From contig NC_065531.1 in assembly GCF_020184175.1 (NCBI RefSeq), positions 81,128,604 to 81,192,603 on the forward strand: 64,000 bases of DNA, in the 5' to 3' direction. Source of the DNA: Aphis gossypii (Eukaryota; Arthropoda; Insecta; Hemiptera; Aphididae). Below are positions 52,207 to 64,000 of the stretch, piece after piece (the stretch's first letter is position 1; each line of letters starts with the position of its first letter). The notes below the pieces were generated by a model, which had not been told where the DNA came from, ran no database searches, and was given only the letters and a program-made list of their open reading frames with translations. Both the position numbers and the translations under genes were made by a program.

Positions 52207-53744
52207 TTTATTGTTGCGAACGCTCAATATCGCAAATTATTGTCCGTATTCATATAATTAATTGTAGAAATAAGTACAAATGTATATGTATGCGGAGTGC
52301 GGACAGAATACGAATAATATTTAAATTTAATTCCATATACATTCCGTAGTGCATAATGAGATGGATATTGGTTTTACGTTCAGATGGAGATTTTTATTTT
52401 CTTCGGAAAAATAACTGCTTTTTGAAGTGTTACAAATGTTCAAACACATTAATATAATTCCTCTAGAGATTATTGCATAGTCACAGCTAATACTTTGAAA
52501 AGGCTATTTTAATAGAATATATTTATTTATTTAAATTACATTAAGGTAAATAGAAATTATCGTTTTTACGTTGAATCATTAAATTTGCTCAAACATTTTT
52601 ACAACTTAACAAGAAAATTTTGGTAGCATTATTAACTGAAATATGTGTTATATGTATAGTTTTTCGTTGCTATTTTATGTATTTTGAATTTAAATGAACT
52701 AATTCATTTAGTTAATTACTATTTTTATTCTTTAAAGAAATATCATATTATAATCAGTGAGCCAATAATTATATTGGACATACGTCTTTAAAAAATAACG
52801 ATTGTAATAATTAAAAACGACACAAATATAATTTTTTTATTTGGATACATGTATAAATTGTTCATTTTAAATTAATGACTGTAAATTAATATATCATTTC
52901 TAATCATGGCAATAATTTAAGTTTAAAATTGAATATTAAATGACAACACAACCAGTTTAGAAGCATTACCGTTTATATTATAATTTATAATATTTATTCT
53001 TTTTATAAAACTCTTATATAATATATAAAACCATTAAACATGTTTACTAGTTAAGAATTTTAATTTACATAGGTTTCATTTTTATTATTATTATTTTAAT
53101 GGGGCATAGCATAAAATACCGTAAAATACCGATGGAGTTAATTTTAAAAAGTGAAACTAAATGTAATTTAATTAGTGATTAAAATAAGAAATTACTATAA
53201 TTTATAACATATTTTAAATTATATTTCTGTGGACCACTAAATGAGCTGTAAATAATTGAATCATATAAAAAAAGGTTTTAATGACTATTATGTACGATTT
53301 ATATAAGTACCTTTCTACTATTCATTGCTAATAACTTTATACAATATATACCTGCCTAGTAGCTGTATTCATATTATGCTTCTCGTTTGTATTGCTTTTT
53401 ATTTTTGTACATTAATTTTCTTAAAATACTGTTTTGTTTCTTTTTTAATTACAAATTTAATCGAAACTCGTTGCTACCTTAATAAACGCTAATAATTTAA
53501 GCATTCTATAAACGTTCATTTAGATTACAATTTACAAACATTGTATTTGTGCATTTAATATACATTTCTACAGTGAGAATAACATCGAGATAAACATTTT
53601 AATGTAGAACATGTAATCACAATTATTATAATATATTCTTAATAAACATACCTTAGTAATTTTCAAACATATTTGTAAAGCACCTTCTGGTTTCCTTTGG
53701 ATAGGTAAATAGACATTTAGGTACTATCAAGTATTATTTTTTAT

Positions 53745-53772
53745 TTTTTATTTATTTATTTATTTATTTTTT
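53745..53772. repeat. (TTTA)n microsatellite
   Basis: About five TTTA units with flanking T runs. Confidence 0.85.
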
Positions 53773-55114
53773 TTGGACCCAAAGAATTATATAAGTTTAA
53801 ATTTTTGCTATTTGAGACTTGAGTATTAAATATGTAAAATAGTAAAAAAAATGCTAACAATAAATGCATATAGCATTGTTAGTTAAACATGATAACATGC
53901 TTAATATTTGTGACAATTGTCTATAAGATGTTACTATTTGCGTGTATAATTTACTTTTTTAAAATGAAATTTTCACAATTTTACTGGGAAATATCATAAC
54001 TGCTTTTATTTAGGTATTTTATTACTAAAGTAAAAACATGTTTTGACATATTTATCACTTCAATGAAATACACAAATAAATAATCCGTGGAAATGTCGAG
54101 TCTCGTGGATAATTTATATGCAGTAAAATAATACAAATAGTTTTCTTCTCTGTAGGGAATCTGACCTCGGTTACCTGCAGGATTTCCCGTCGTGTTTCGT
54201 TAGTTTTTCAAAAATTCGCAGTCAGCTACTAGAATATTTAAAAAAATTCCATGTTTATCATCAATAATAATACCAACTATGGTAAATGTTTAATCTAAAA
54301 AGAGGTTTTTTGAACAATTTAGAAACATATTCGTTATATACATACAGAAAAAAAAAATTAGAATTTGCCAATACAAAACGCATAGGTAAATTTAAGAACT
54401 TGAGATGCATTATTAATACTAGTATTGTACTGGCATTAAATGTTACCGAGTAGAAAATTAAGTCAATAATTCAAATATTTTATAGCTTTATTCGATATTG
54501 AAATAAATATTGTACAAATGATTAATAATTGTATAATATATTATATTACATAAACTACTAAAGTCTGGACTCGTTAAATTTTATAAAGTCTAACAATTCA
54601 CGATAGTTATGTACTATTTTGAATAATTCGTGTCCGAATATAAAAAACATAAAGTTATAGTTTTAAATTCATACGAATTTTGAAAAATGAACATACCTTC
54701 TATTGTTATTACTAGTAAAATATATTAATAAGCGATATTATACTGCGTTTGGTATAAATTCCAAAAATATAATTTGTTTTTTTATTGATAATATTACGTA
54801 GACATTTTCCGAAATCGTTTAATTTTCTGGACGTTAATTTAATGTAGAAGGACAGTTCTATACTCTATAATGGTGATTATTTTATCATTAAAATGTAATT
54901 TTATCGTTAAATTAATGTGTTTTCCATTTTCTTGCATAATTTGAAATAATTAAAATACAATATTTTTAGAATACAAATTATAATATTTGTTTTTATATTT
55001 TTTTTTTATATCTCTTTTTTTACTCGACGAACGTCGTTTTCAAATGAAATATTAGCATTTAATAAGTAGTGCAATTATTATAGTATTATAATTGTTGTAA
55101 TATTATGTTTGTAG

Positions 55115-55233
55115 AACTGAGCGAAGCCGTCCACAAGGCGAAAGAAGAAGAAATCCAAATACCATTCGGAGTTGGGGTGGCGGGAACGGTGGCGGAAACA
55201 AAGCAAGTAGTCAACATCAGAAACGCGTACCAG
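55115..55233 (+). CDS. Pde11: PDE11-type phosphodiesterase, exon encoding the middle of GAF-A
   Basis: Two bases complete the Glu codon split with the previous exon, then 39 codons follow, ending exactly at a codon boundary (CAG|GTAAGG). The protein reads LSEAVHKAKEEEIQIPFGVG, then VAGTVAETKQVVNIRNAYQ. The 'IPFG.G.AG.VA.T...VNI.DAY' pattern is the signature of phosphodiesterase GAF domains, where this loop and helix line the cyclic-nucleotide site. In the family the next exon normally starts with D.RF..E and leads to the NKxnFDE motif; neither is found in the remaining 8.8 kb. The expected Asp before Ala-Tyr is Asn here ('IRNAY'), a small departure from the usual 'DAY'. The three exons together cover roughly the first 205 codons of the recognised part. 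GAF-B and the catalytic domain are not in the window. Confidence 0.92.
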
Positions 55234-56280
55234 GTAAGGGTAACAATACGATTTATGTGTACCGTTCTGTTTGTGATGGGAAATTAAAAAATAAAGTTCT
55301 TGAGACCCTTTTAGTGCATTATTTTCCATCTGAGTATAGTAAATGCGTTTGGCGTATATTGTCTGATTAATATAATAAAATATGTAATATATTATACATT
55401 ATGTGTGTATATATAATATATATATATTATTATTAGGGTTAGGACTTAGATACTTAAAAAGTTGTATACAATTTCAAAATACGTTGGAACTATCAAATGA
55501 TACCTACATTAAAAAATCATTTTTAATATTCTTAAATATTCTTAAAAGATAAAGAAATGTGTACCGCTCTGCAGTACAGCAAGTTTTAAGTGTAATTTAT
55601 TAAATAATAAATGTGTTAAATTTTAATTCAATGGTTTATTTGACTATGAGTATTATAGTTATAGGTTTATTTAATTATTGCTAAAAACATTTTATTTATT
55701 ATATTAACAATATTTAATTATTATGATAATAATAATACTATTAATACCGTAATATATTATTGTTATTAACTTTTAAGTCAATGCCATATCATAGAACAGT
55801 GTGAATATGTTCATGATATAGGTAACATCTTAAAATTAATCTTAATTACTATTTGCAATGTAAAATTCTTAATGGATAGAATAATGATATAGTTTTAAGT
55901 CAACATAAATAATGTTTTCAAGTTATGTCAAATATTATGAGCAATATTATTCAACATTTAAATTTGTAATTTAGTCCAAAATTTAAACTTAAAATGACTA
56001 TTATTATAAATAATATTTTTTTTGTTTTTTTTAAAAAAAAATTTAGTTTTTGCTAGAATGAGGTACTGATGTATAGAAATATTATATAAATGTTTTAACT
56101 TGAGTTTTAAAAATTAAAGATCTTATAATTATTTTAATACACATTACTTATATTTTTTTAAGTATAATGATTTTGATCACTGATGAATTAAATGACTTTA
56201 TATTAAAAAATGTAAGTATTTATGATTATTCGTTTTTGGATTACACCAAAATGTAGAAATATATTTTCTTAATAAAAAAT

Positions 56281-56505
56281 TAATTTAACGTAAAAACGCC
56301 CTTTTCCTTACTTTATCATCTAGGTATTTTTTTACTTTTAATCATACAAAGTATTGACTAGATTCAATTTCTACTTAAAACCACCCCAGAAGTTTAAAAT
56401 TGAAAAATTTTTACTGTTCTAAAAAGTGATGACACAAAAAAAGCACACATCGTTGTAAAATCAATACATTTCGTTTAGAATCTTAAATAAAAATTAACTA
56501 CCAGG
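56281..56505 (-). repeat. Inverted copy of the interspersed repeat
   Basis: Read on the minus strand, this segment gives 'gaaatgtattgattttac', then 'tgtgtgctttttttgtgtc' and then 'ttaaacttctggggtggtt'. These are the same motifs in the same order as on the plus strand at 3862-3975. Boundaries are approximate. Confidence 0.6.
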
Positions 56506-56720
56506 AACTTAAAAAAAATAAGAAATTTTAAGAATGACTAATAAGAGTATACGATTCGATGCGCTTCTATTTATAATCTTAGTTTGTATCATATCTCTAA
56601 TTATACCAATTCGTTTATTACTATTTTTATTTTTGTTTCGGTAAAAACACTCATTATTTCATTATTTTGGGCTAAAGTTGATTCATAACAATAAATTCTT
56701 TAAAAAAAGCTCTAAGATTT

Positions 56721-56740
56721 AAAAAAAAAAAAAAAAAAAA
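56721..56740. repeat. A20 homopolymer
   Basis: Twenty consecutive A residues. It could be the tail of an old retroposed copy, but no target-site duplication was found by eye. Confidence 0.9.
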
Positions 56741-59112
56741 TACTAGACACTATATCTACGTAAAAATATATTTTCCACTTACGTAGCTACATTATTAATC
56801 ACATACACACACACAACAATGAAAATAGGTATGTCAAAATCCCTGTCCTATATTTCAGTAGGTCCCATTAAATACGAGTACAACGAATTTTAATAATGAA
56901 ATTAAAAAAAATACTTAGATATAAAACTGGAAAATAGTGAGCAGGTGACAAACGTAAATCTATAATGAGTGATTAAATTGCATTATATACCAGCCCGCGG
57001 ATATTACCTATTGGAGGATGATCACATCACAATGGTATTGTTGCGTTTTTGTCCGTCCTGTACCTACGTTATTAATTATCTGTCATTATCAATGGCGAAC
57101 GCATATTTTGAATCCAATAGTTGAATAGTACAACGTACGATTTTTGGTAATTACCATTTTCATTACAGATTTTTGTGGTTATCGTATAGGTACTTGTACA
57201 GTTTTTATGAAAGTACAATACTTAAATTGGCCCGGGTTCAAAAATTCACCGAATGAACAACAAAAAAAAAGGTTACAATACATTTTAAATATAACAGTTT
57301 GACCAAATTATACGTTTCCAAAAGTTCAAAAGTTACGATAAACGATAATAGTTCTATTAGTTTGTATTTTATCTTTTCGGTATTAAATTCTATTAAATTA
57401 TTATCGTTTTCAATCCACTGCTACTTATTTTTTACATTTGTATTGGTTTCATAAATTAACCTTTTATATTTCTTACAGTTTTATTTATAACAATAAATAT
57501 ACAGACTTACTAAAATTATTATTTTTTTAAATATGTATGTTATATGAGTTTATATTTTAATGATTTTTAAAATTTGGTTTCGATCATTATTTTTAGTTTT
57601 TTTTTTTAGGTTTATTTACTGGAAATTAGAATACACATTTTTTCACTACATAAACATGGTTTTAAAACTGATAATACACAATTCTAAAATTAGACTTTTT
57701 AAAATAAAATGAATATATTATATAATATTTTTAGGATGTAATAAAATATGGTATATTCCATTATTATTTACAGGCGTGCTGTATACGTATAGTAGGTATC
57801 AATAAAATATAACCATAAAACTATAAAAGTAAGTCTGTTATAATTAAGTTCTGAGATTTAAATTTCATGTTATACTATGTGAAATGTTTACCAACGATTT
57901 AATATTTTTCATAACCTCTAAAATAACAAAAACATTACATCAAAATAATGTGTTATATTTTCAACGTTTTAGTTTGATAATTCTAAAAACACTATTTATA
58001 ATTTCGATTATTTTAGTTTTGTATTTATTATTACATTAATCTTCAGGGATGACAAGTATAATGATTTAGAGGAATAGAGAATAAAGTGGATAAACTTTTC
58101 AAGTACTCGCAAAAAAAAACTTTTTAACATAATTTTAAGGAAACTATACGAGGAAAGTTTTTTTATAATGACATAAAGTTATCGAGTCCATAAATTTTTA
58201 AAGCGTATTATATTTCAATAATGTTTTGGTCAAACTTTTTTGAAAAAAAAATAATAAATAAATAAGTTTAAGTAATTTTTAATCTAAGAAATGTATTTCC
58301 AGTTAACACCTCAATATACATTTATTAGGATACTTAAAATTTGTATTTTTATTTCATTAAAAACATTTTTAATTATCTTTCATTACTTTATTTATAATGT
58401 TAAAAACTATATTTTAATTTGTAAATTTAAATTAATTCATAATATCATTATCCTAATACCTATTTAAATATTCAAGTTTAATAATTAGAGTGACAAAAAT
58501 TGAGAATTAATTAAATTATGAAAATGATAAATATGTAACAATAGATTTTTTTGTATAGTTAGTATATCAAGATTATTATTGTGATTATCATATTATTCAA
58601 AAACATATTAAACAACAAGTTTGAATAGATTTTGACATTCTGTGCCAAAATATTAAATCATCTTAATTGAAATTGAAGTTAGCAGATCATTAAATTGTAT
58701 GTATCAATAATAATAATTCCATTAATATAATTTTACATAAAATATAAAAATATTTAAATAATATAATCTAACCATTTAGAAAGTATAAAAAATATATAAA
58801 CTAGTAATAAATTAATATTAATTACTATTATTTTAAAATTACCATAGATCCTAAGTCTTGAAAACATATCATTACGTACTATTATCATTAAAATACAAAT
58901 ACAAATAGTTCATCAAACTTTACTTGTTTAAATTTAAAATTATACAAGTACCTACATATACAATTATTATATATAAATATTTTAAAAATTAAATTTCCTT
59001 CCTATCAATTTGCTTGAAAAAAAATGAAGATTGTATTGTCACAGAAAATTCTATAAATTGCATGCAGAATTATGGTATTTAGGTAAAAAGATATTAATAT
59101 TATTATGTTTTG

Positions 59113-59141
59113 TTTTTTTTTTTGGGGGGGGGGGAGGGGGG
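59113..59141. repeat. T11-G11-A-G6 homopolymer tract
   Basis: Eleven T residues pass directly into eleven G, one A and six more G. Confidence 0.95.
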
Positions 59142-62100
59142 TTCATAAAATTAATATTCTAATAATTATTAATTATTATATCAATAAATGAAATACAAAT
59201 AACAAATATGGTTTTCTTAGTGTTGGTGATTCGTATATTGGCCAAGTAACTATCATAAAAATAATATACTCTAAACAAATATATTGGCTAGTATTCAAAA
59301 TGTGTACAATAAAGTACCCATGTAATGACATTAAAATGGCAAAAGTTTAAAGTTTTTTGTTAAGAAATATTCTAAACAACTTATCTTTAATATTTGTGGG
59401 TTGAAATAATTTTTTAGGATCATGATGACATTCAAATGTAACTAAACCAACGTAAAAAACTTTAAAAAATTTACTTTCTGAAAAAATGATCATAGTCACA
59501 ACCTAAACAATTTTTGTTTATCATATATTTAATTTTTGATCATTCTCTTAAATCGTTATAACTTACAGTATATAAATATAAATTTATAATAAAATAATAA
59601 AATACATTTCCAAAGAAGATTATTCAATATAACTGAGTAACTATTAAAAGTTTTGCGCGTAAATTGAAATAAGATTTGTTTAGATAATAATGTTGTATCT
59701 TATTGTATGATCAAACCGTACTATTATTATATTATATATACACAGAAAAATATTGTAAATCGATAATGGGTTTTAAATAAAGTACATTTACTATTCGTCA
59801 ATAAAACTGGACTGTTGTTCTGATTAAACTTTTACACTGATTTTGGTAGATACATTAAAATTAGCATAAAATTGTATACAGCTATACCTATTCGATGAAG
59901 CTAACAATATAGATATTTAGTAATATTAACCACGAAAAACTTAAACCAAAAAGTTTTTCGTGTTGCCAAACCCACAGAATAAAACTAATAATAACTTTAA
60001 GGTTTTCAAGTGAAATTTTAAATTTTAAACTGAAGTTATCTCTTAAGAAACTTTTCAATGTATTTTCAAATATACCCTAACATAAAATGAAAAATCTAAA
60101 ATTCACTATTATATTATTATGAATACAGAAAAGAGGATTCAATATTTGAAAAATTCTAAAAGAAATTCATAACAATATAACATAATATAGTTGGAAAGTT
60201 GAATTGTTTAGTGTGTCATGATACAAAATATAAAAAATAAAATATTTAAAGAAATTATGCTTTTGATTTTAAGTCTTAATAATTGAAAATATTGGTTTGT
60301 TCAATGCATATCCATGTCATCAATAATAGCTACCATATATATTATTGTTTATGTTACGAATATAATAATTATTGTAACATTTATATTCATTTTATTTTGT
60401 ATATTAGTTATGAGTTCAGAATTTATAATAGTATATTATTATGTATGAAAGTTATGTCATGTCGTATTTTATACAACGCCAATATAATCGAACGTGATAT
60501 TTTCTCTGTATTTTCTACTTGCAATAAATTTTATAATATTTTCACTACACCCACAATGTCCCACATGTGTTGTCTCCGTATTCTTAATACAAAAGCGTAA
60601 CACAGAAAATGTGAGCTCAGAAGAATCCATTATTTTGTGTTGTTATTTTTAACTGGGGTAAATTATCCTACTAAAAAATGTAAAAGGAAAAAATATTAAT
60701 TGGGTTATTTTATAGGGTTTTATTTATATTTAAATTTTTAAGTGAATAATAAATTAAGGATTAGATTAACATACAATATTAAATGGTAAATTATTCAATT
60801 AATTTTACTAAAATATGCTGAAACATCATAAACTATAGGTACAATAAAATGATTACCAATATTGACGCTCTCCTATTATATAGAATATTATACTCTTAAG
60901 TTATGCTTAACTTTGAATATACTGATAAATAAATCCACCTTCAAGTTAAAATTAATGACAAAATGGATACTGCTGAACACAAATTCACAATGTTGTGCAT
61001 TATTATAAGATTGAGCTAATATGCATAATGCATCTATATTACACTCTAATGTATAGTATTTTTAATTGAAATCGGCTGCGCAAATAATAATAAAAAAATA
61101 TATTTCGAAGTGTATGAAAAATATATCAGCTGATCAAAACCGAATACATAATGTAATTATAATCCACATTCTTAGCTTAGAAAAATACTGATTACGATGA
61201 CAAGTTTAACATTAAGGTTGATAACTGTTAGTGCATATTATAATCTTTAATTATATAGCATTTAAATTACTTAAATTTATAAATTTATAATTTTTCGTGA
61301 GTTTGAAACCTCGCTTATGAGTGAATAATTTTACGGATGGCACTATACTATAGTCAAGTTATATATATAGTTTAATCAATAGGACGGAACGCCTCCAATG
61401 CCACTGGCACACTTACGTGGGAGTTAACGTCTCCAGAGTAAACATACTTTTTGGATAGGACTGAGTGCGGTGGTGTGTACATAAAATATTTAGCAGTAAG
61501 TACTAAAATCCTCAAGAAAATTGTTCGAATCATGGTGTACATGGTACTTCTGAGTAAATTTCTACATGCACCTGGATTATAATAAAATGTATTGTTTGTG
61601 TATAATTAATAATTATATAAAGTGATTTTTTTATAGAACAACATTTATCATTTTAAAATATTATAAAGATTTTTACAAATCGAAATACTCCGAAAAAATA
61701 TTCTGCTTTAGAATTTGAATTTAAAAATAAATGCTGTCGTTCAAAAAAGTATACAATTAAATTATGTAATAAAAATATTTTAAAAAACATTAATAGATTT
61801 TGAAATAATAAGTGTTTTTCGATAAAAGAATTACCCAGTATAGTAATAGTAACTATGTTTAATTATTGAGTTTGTTTTTAATATTGACCTGATACAATTT
61901 AAGTAGATGCTTTGATGCGTGTGTTTTACAATATAAAACGTGTTTATTAATATTGTTGTTGTTATTCAATAAATTTCTAGAAAAGTGTTTAATGAATTTT
62001 CAGATTTAGGAAAATTGAAAGTTTTATAACCAAATTAATTTTTTTTTGTATTCATATTTACAACGAAATATTACAGCGAATTGCTAAGTAAAGAGTGTTA

Positions 62101-63210
62101 TAAATTATAAACTGATTTTATAAAAATATTTTAATAGTTATTTTGTATTATGAAGAGAGTTATGAATATTTCTAATATTTTCTACTGAGTTTACAATGAT
62201 GTTTATTCTTTTTATTTCTGTGTCTTTTTAAAATTAAAATAAATGCTCAATTTTTAACTTTGAGGTTGGTTTCTGGAACCAAATTTAATCTATTTAATAT
62301 TTTTTTCTTCAAACATTTTGATTATAATTTTTTTTATAGACATTTAAATTAAAATTGAATATTTTTAACAAAAAATAACAGTTTTAGTTATTTTAATGTA
62401 ATTCAAATAAGTTCTTGATAATTTTTACTACTATTATTAGGTTATTTTTTTATGTTTTAATAATATAGGTACTCGATGACAACTTTAAATTATTTAAATT
62501 AATTTTTGCTAAAATTAAAATAAATTATTATAATAGCAGTATAAATGTATGATAAAATATAGGTTTTTAGTTTACTAAGTACGCTGATAATCAGCTCAAA
62601 ATCATTATTCTTATTCAACAATATGCATATCATTTTTACATGTCAATTTTAAAAATTTGTTAGATGACAATAGTTATACTCAACTATTACTATTCAGCAG
62701 ATTAGACAACTATATTTATTTAAGCTATACACTTTGTACAGTTCATAAAAATTAAGGTACTTAATTTTTTACTAAACAAAACTACATAGGTATCTTTAGG
62801 TATATAATTTAAATGTAGATAGTTACTTTATAATATGTTATTTTTATTTTTAAATTTAATTTAGGCTGAAGGGCTGTCATAAATATATGATTTTTATACT
62901 ATATATTCCATACTGAATAAAATATTACAATTTTTAATTTTTATTTGAAGTAAATAATGACTAAACAATTTCAGTAAAACACTTTTATGTTATTTGTACT
63001 GATTTATAAACTAAAAGGTTAAAACAAAAACACCAAACGTACCCAATGTACCTAAACAATTATTAAAATAATTTGTATTCAATACAATTACTTCTTAAAA
63101 ACATTAATATAGGTACTAAAATAAATATATGATTTGATTGTAAACATTCAAACATTCATAACGATTTACTTTTACAAACAATATCTTTATAAATGTGTTG
63201 AAATATTGTA

Positions 63211-63232
63211 TTATTATTATTATTATTATTAT
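63211..63232. repeat. (TTA)n microsatellite
   Basis: About seven TTA units. Confidence 0.95.
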
Positions 63233-64000
63233 GTTTGATGTTTAAGTATATTAATATGCTTAAATTTTAAATTAATATACAATATAATTGTGTATATTGA
63301 TAATTAATATTGCTATTACGTTTATTATACTATTGTTATTATTATTTAAAAAAGTCGATTCGAATATTATTTTTTCTCAGAAACTGACGGTATCATTATA
63401 ATTTTGAAATGAATAAAAAATTGCTATCAAAGTTTTAGAAATTTGAGCTTTAGAATTCTAACTACTCTTAATTTATTATACTACGATTTTTACATGTTTC
63501 TCTGTTTTTCAAAATTGAAATATTTTTAATTAAAGGCTTCTGTTCAAAATGTTGTTATTTTGTTTAAATATTCAACGAGCTAGAATTTCATATAAATTTA
63601 AAAGAGTAGGTACTTAAAATATTTTAATTGAACATTTATCCCGTTTTGGGTTCTTTGCAATTTCGCATACCTAATAAATGTATTCATTTTTTAAGAGAAA
63701 AATATGTGTTCACTGTAAAAAAAAATGATTTTTTTTTTATTACCGTTGAACAAAATTACACGATATTTTCTTATTAAATCAAAATGTAGACTTCTAAACA
63801 CGTATGGCGCTCACGTTCATATAACATAGAATATCGTTTAAGCTATTGGCGAAACAATATAATATGTATAATAAATATATCTACAGCACACGTATGTCAT
63901 GGTCATGTTTTTGTTTTGTTTTCGATGTCTGATAATGAATCGATTTCGAAACAACCGCTCTTTATTCAGCATTGCAGTACATATACATCACAAAATAGAA

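Larger units (their letters stand above)
42405..55114 (+). other. PDE11 intron 2
   Basis: A 12.7 kb intron (GT at 42405-42406, AG at 55113-55114) splitting a Glu codon after its first base. Most of it is AT-rich and featureless. It holds microsatellites (43138-43154 AT, 44335-44362 TG-rich, 46883-46914 TAA, 53745-53772 TTTA), a patch of short AT-rich inverted repeats around 47120-47220, a GC-richer patch at 50234-50720 and an exon-like frame at 51904-52206. Confidence 0.8.
55234..64000 (+). other. PDE11 intron 3, running off the window
   Basis: Starts at donor GTAAGG. The next coding segment expected in PDE11 (D.RFN.. and the end of GAF-A) was looked for and not found before 64000, so the intron exceeds 8.7 kb. 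It is AT-rich and contains the inverted repeat copy at 56281-56505, an A20 run, a T/G homopolymer and a TTA microsatellite. A GC-richer patch at 61380-61480 has no usable frame. A 105-codon frame at 60283-60600 is Tyr/Ile/Asn-rich and non-ATG, so I regard it as noise. Confidence 0.7.

Noticed and set aside
55078..55329. 83-codon minus-strand frame
   Set aside because: Antisense shadow of the third PDE11 exon.
60283..60600. 105-codon plus-strand frame
   Set aside because: Begins with TTG, is dominated by Tyr, Ile, Asn and Cys as expected of AT-rich noise, and has no splice sites or recognisable motif.
61380..61480. GC-richer patch that might be the next PDE11 exon
   Set aside because: Checked for the expected D.RF and NKxnFDE-type sequence. 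Frames are short and do not match.
1..64000. tRNA, rRNA or CRISPR structures
   Set aside because: No convincing T-loop/acceptor pairing, no rRNA-like conserved stretch and no regularly spaced direct repeats were seen by eye.

Overview
The window looks like a piece of an AT-rich insect genome. Long introns with GT..AG boundaries, CpG-rich islands in otherwise CpG-poor DNA, many short microsatellites and a recurrent repeat family I associate with aphids point to a hemipteran, most likely an aphid. The species call is inference. There are no bacterial-type operons, rRNA genes, recognisable tRNAs or CRISPR arrays.

One gene is securely recognisable: the 5' part of a plus-strand PDE11-type dual-specificity cyclic-nucleotide phosphodiesterase. 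Three exons (38729-38997, 42178-42404, 55115-55233) encode the N-terminal region and most of the first GAF domain (GAF-A). Their splice phases fit exactly and together give 205 codons. The introns are about 3.2 kb and 12.7 kb, and a third runs for at least 8.8 kb to the window edge. The rest of GAF-A, GAF-B and the catalytic HD domain must lie beyond 64000.

Two CpG-rich islands are candidate promoter or 5'UTR regions. One is at about 15945-16470, roughly 22 kb upstream. The other, at about 38320-38728, lies directly before the first recognised exon.

From left to right: 1-15.9 kb is mostly AT-rich non-coding DNA with a dead non-LTR retrotransposon fragment (1915-2180, minus), a repeat block (3846-4620) and several small GC-richer patches with exon-like reading frames. 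The CpG island at 16 kb follows. From 16.5 to 37.6 kb lie AT-rich DNA, another copy cluster of the repeat family (21785-22340) and a multi-frame GC-richer island (24640-25316). A broken, unidentified coding remnant lies at 37651-38028, just before the phosphodiesterase exons. Introns 1 and 2 contain a few unidentified open frames, the most exon-like at 51904-52206. Intron 3 carries an inverted copy of the repeat and homopolymer runs.

No clearly new multi-gene system is visible. The most useful leads are the unexplained exon-like islands, the broken gene and the candidate nested exon, all of which need RNA evidence or protein searches.
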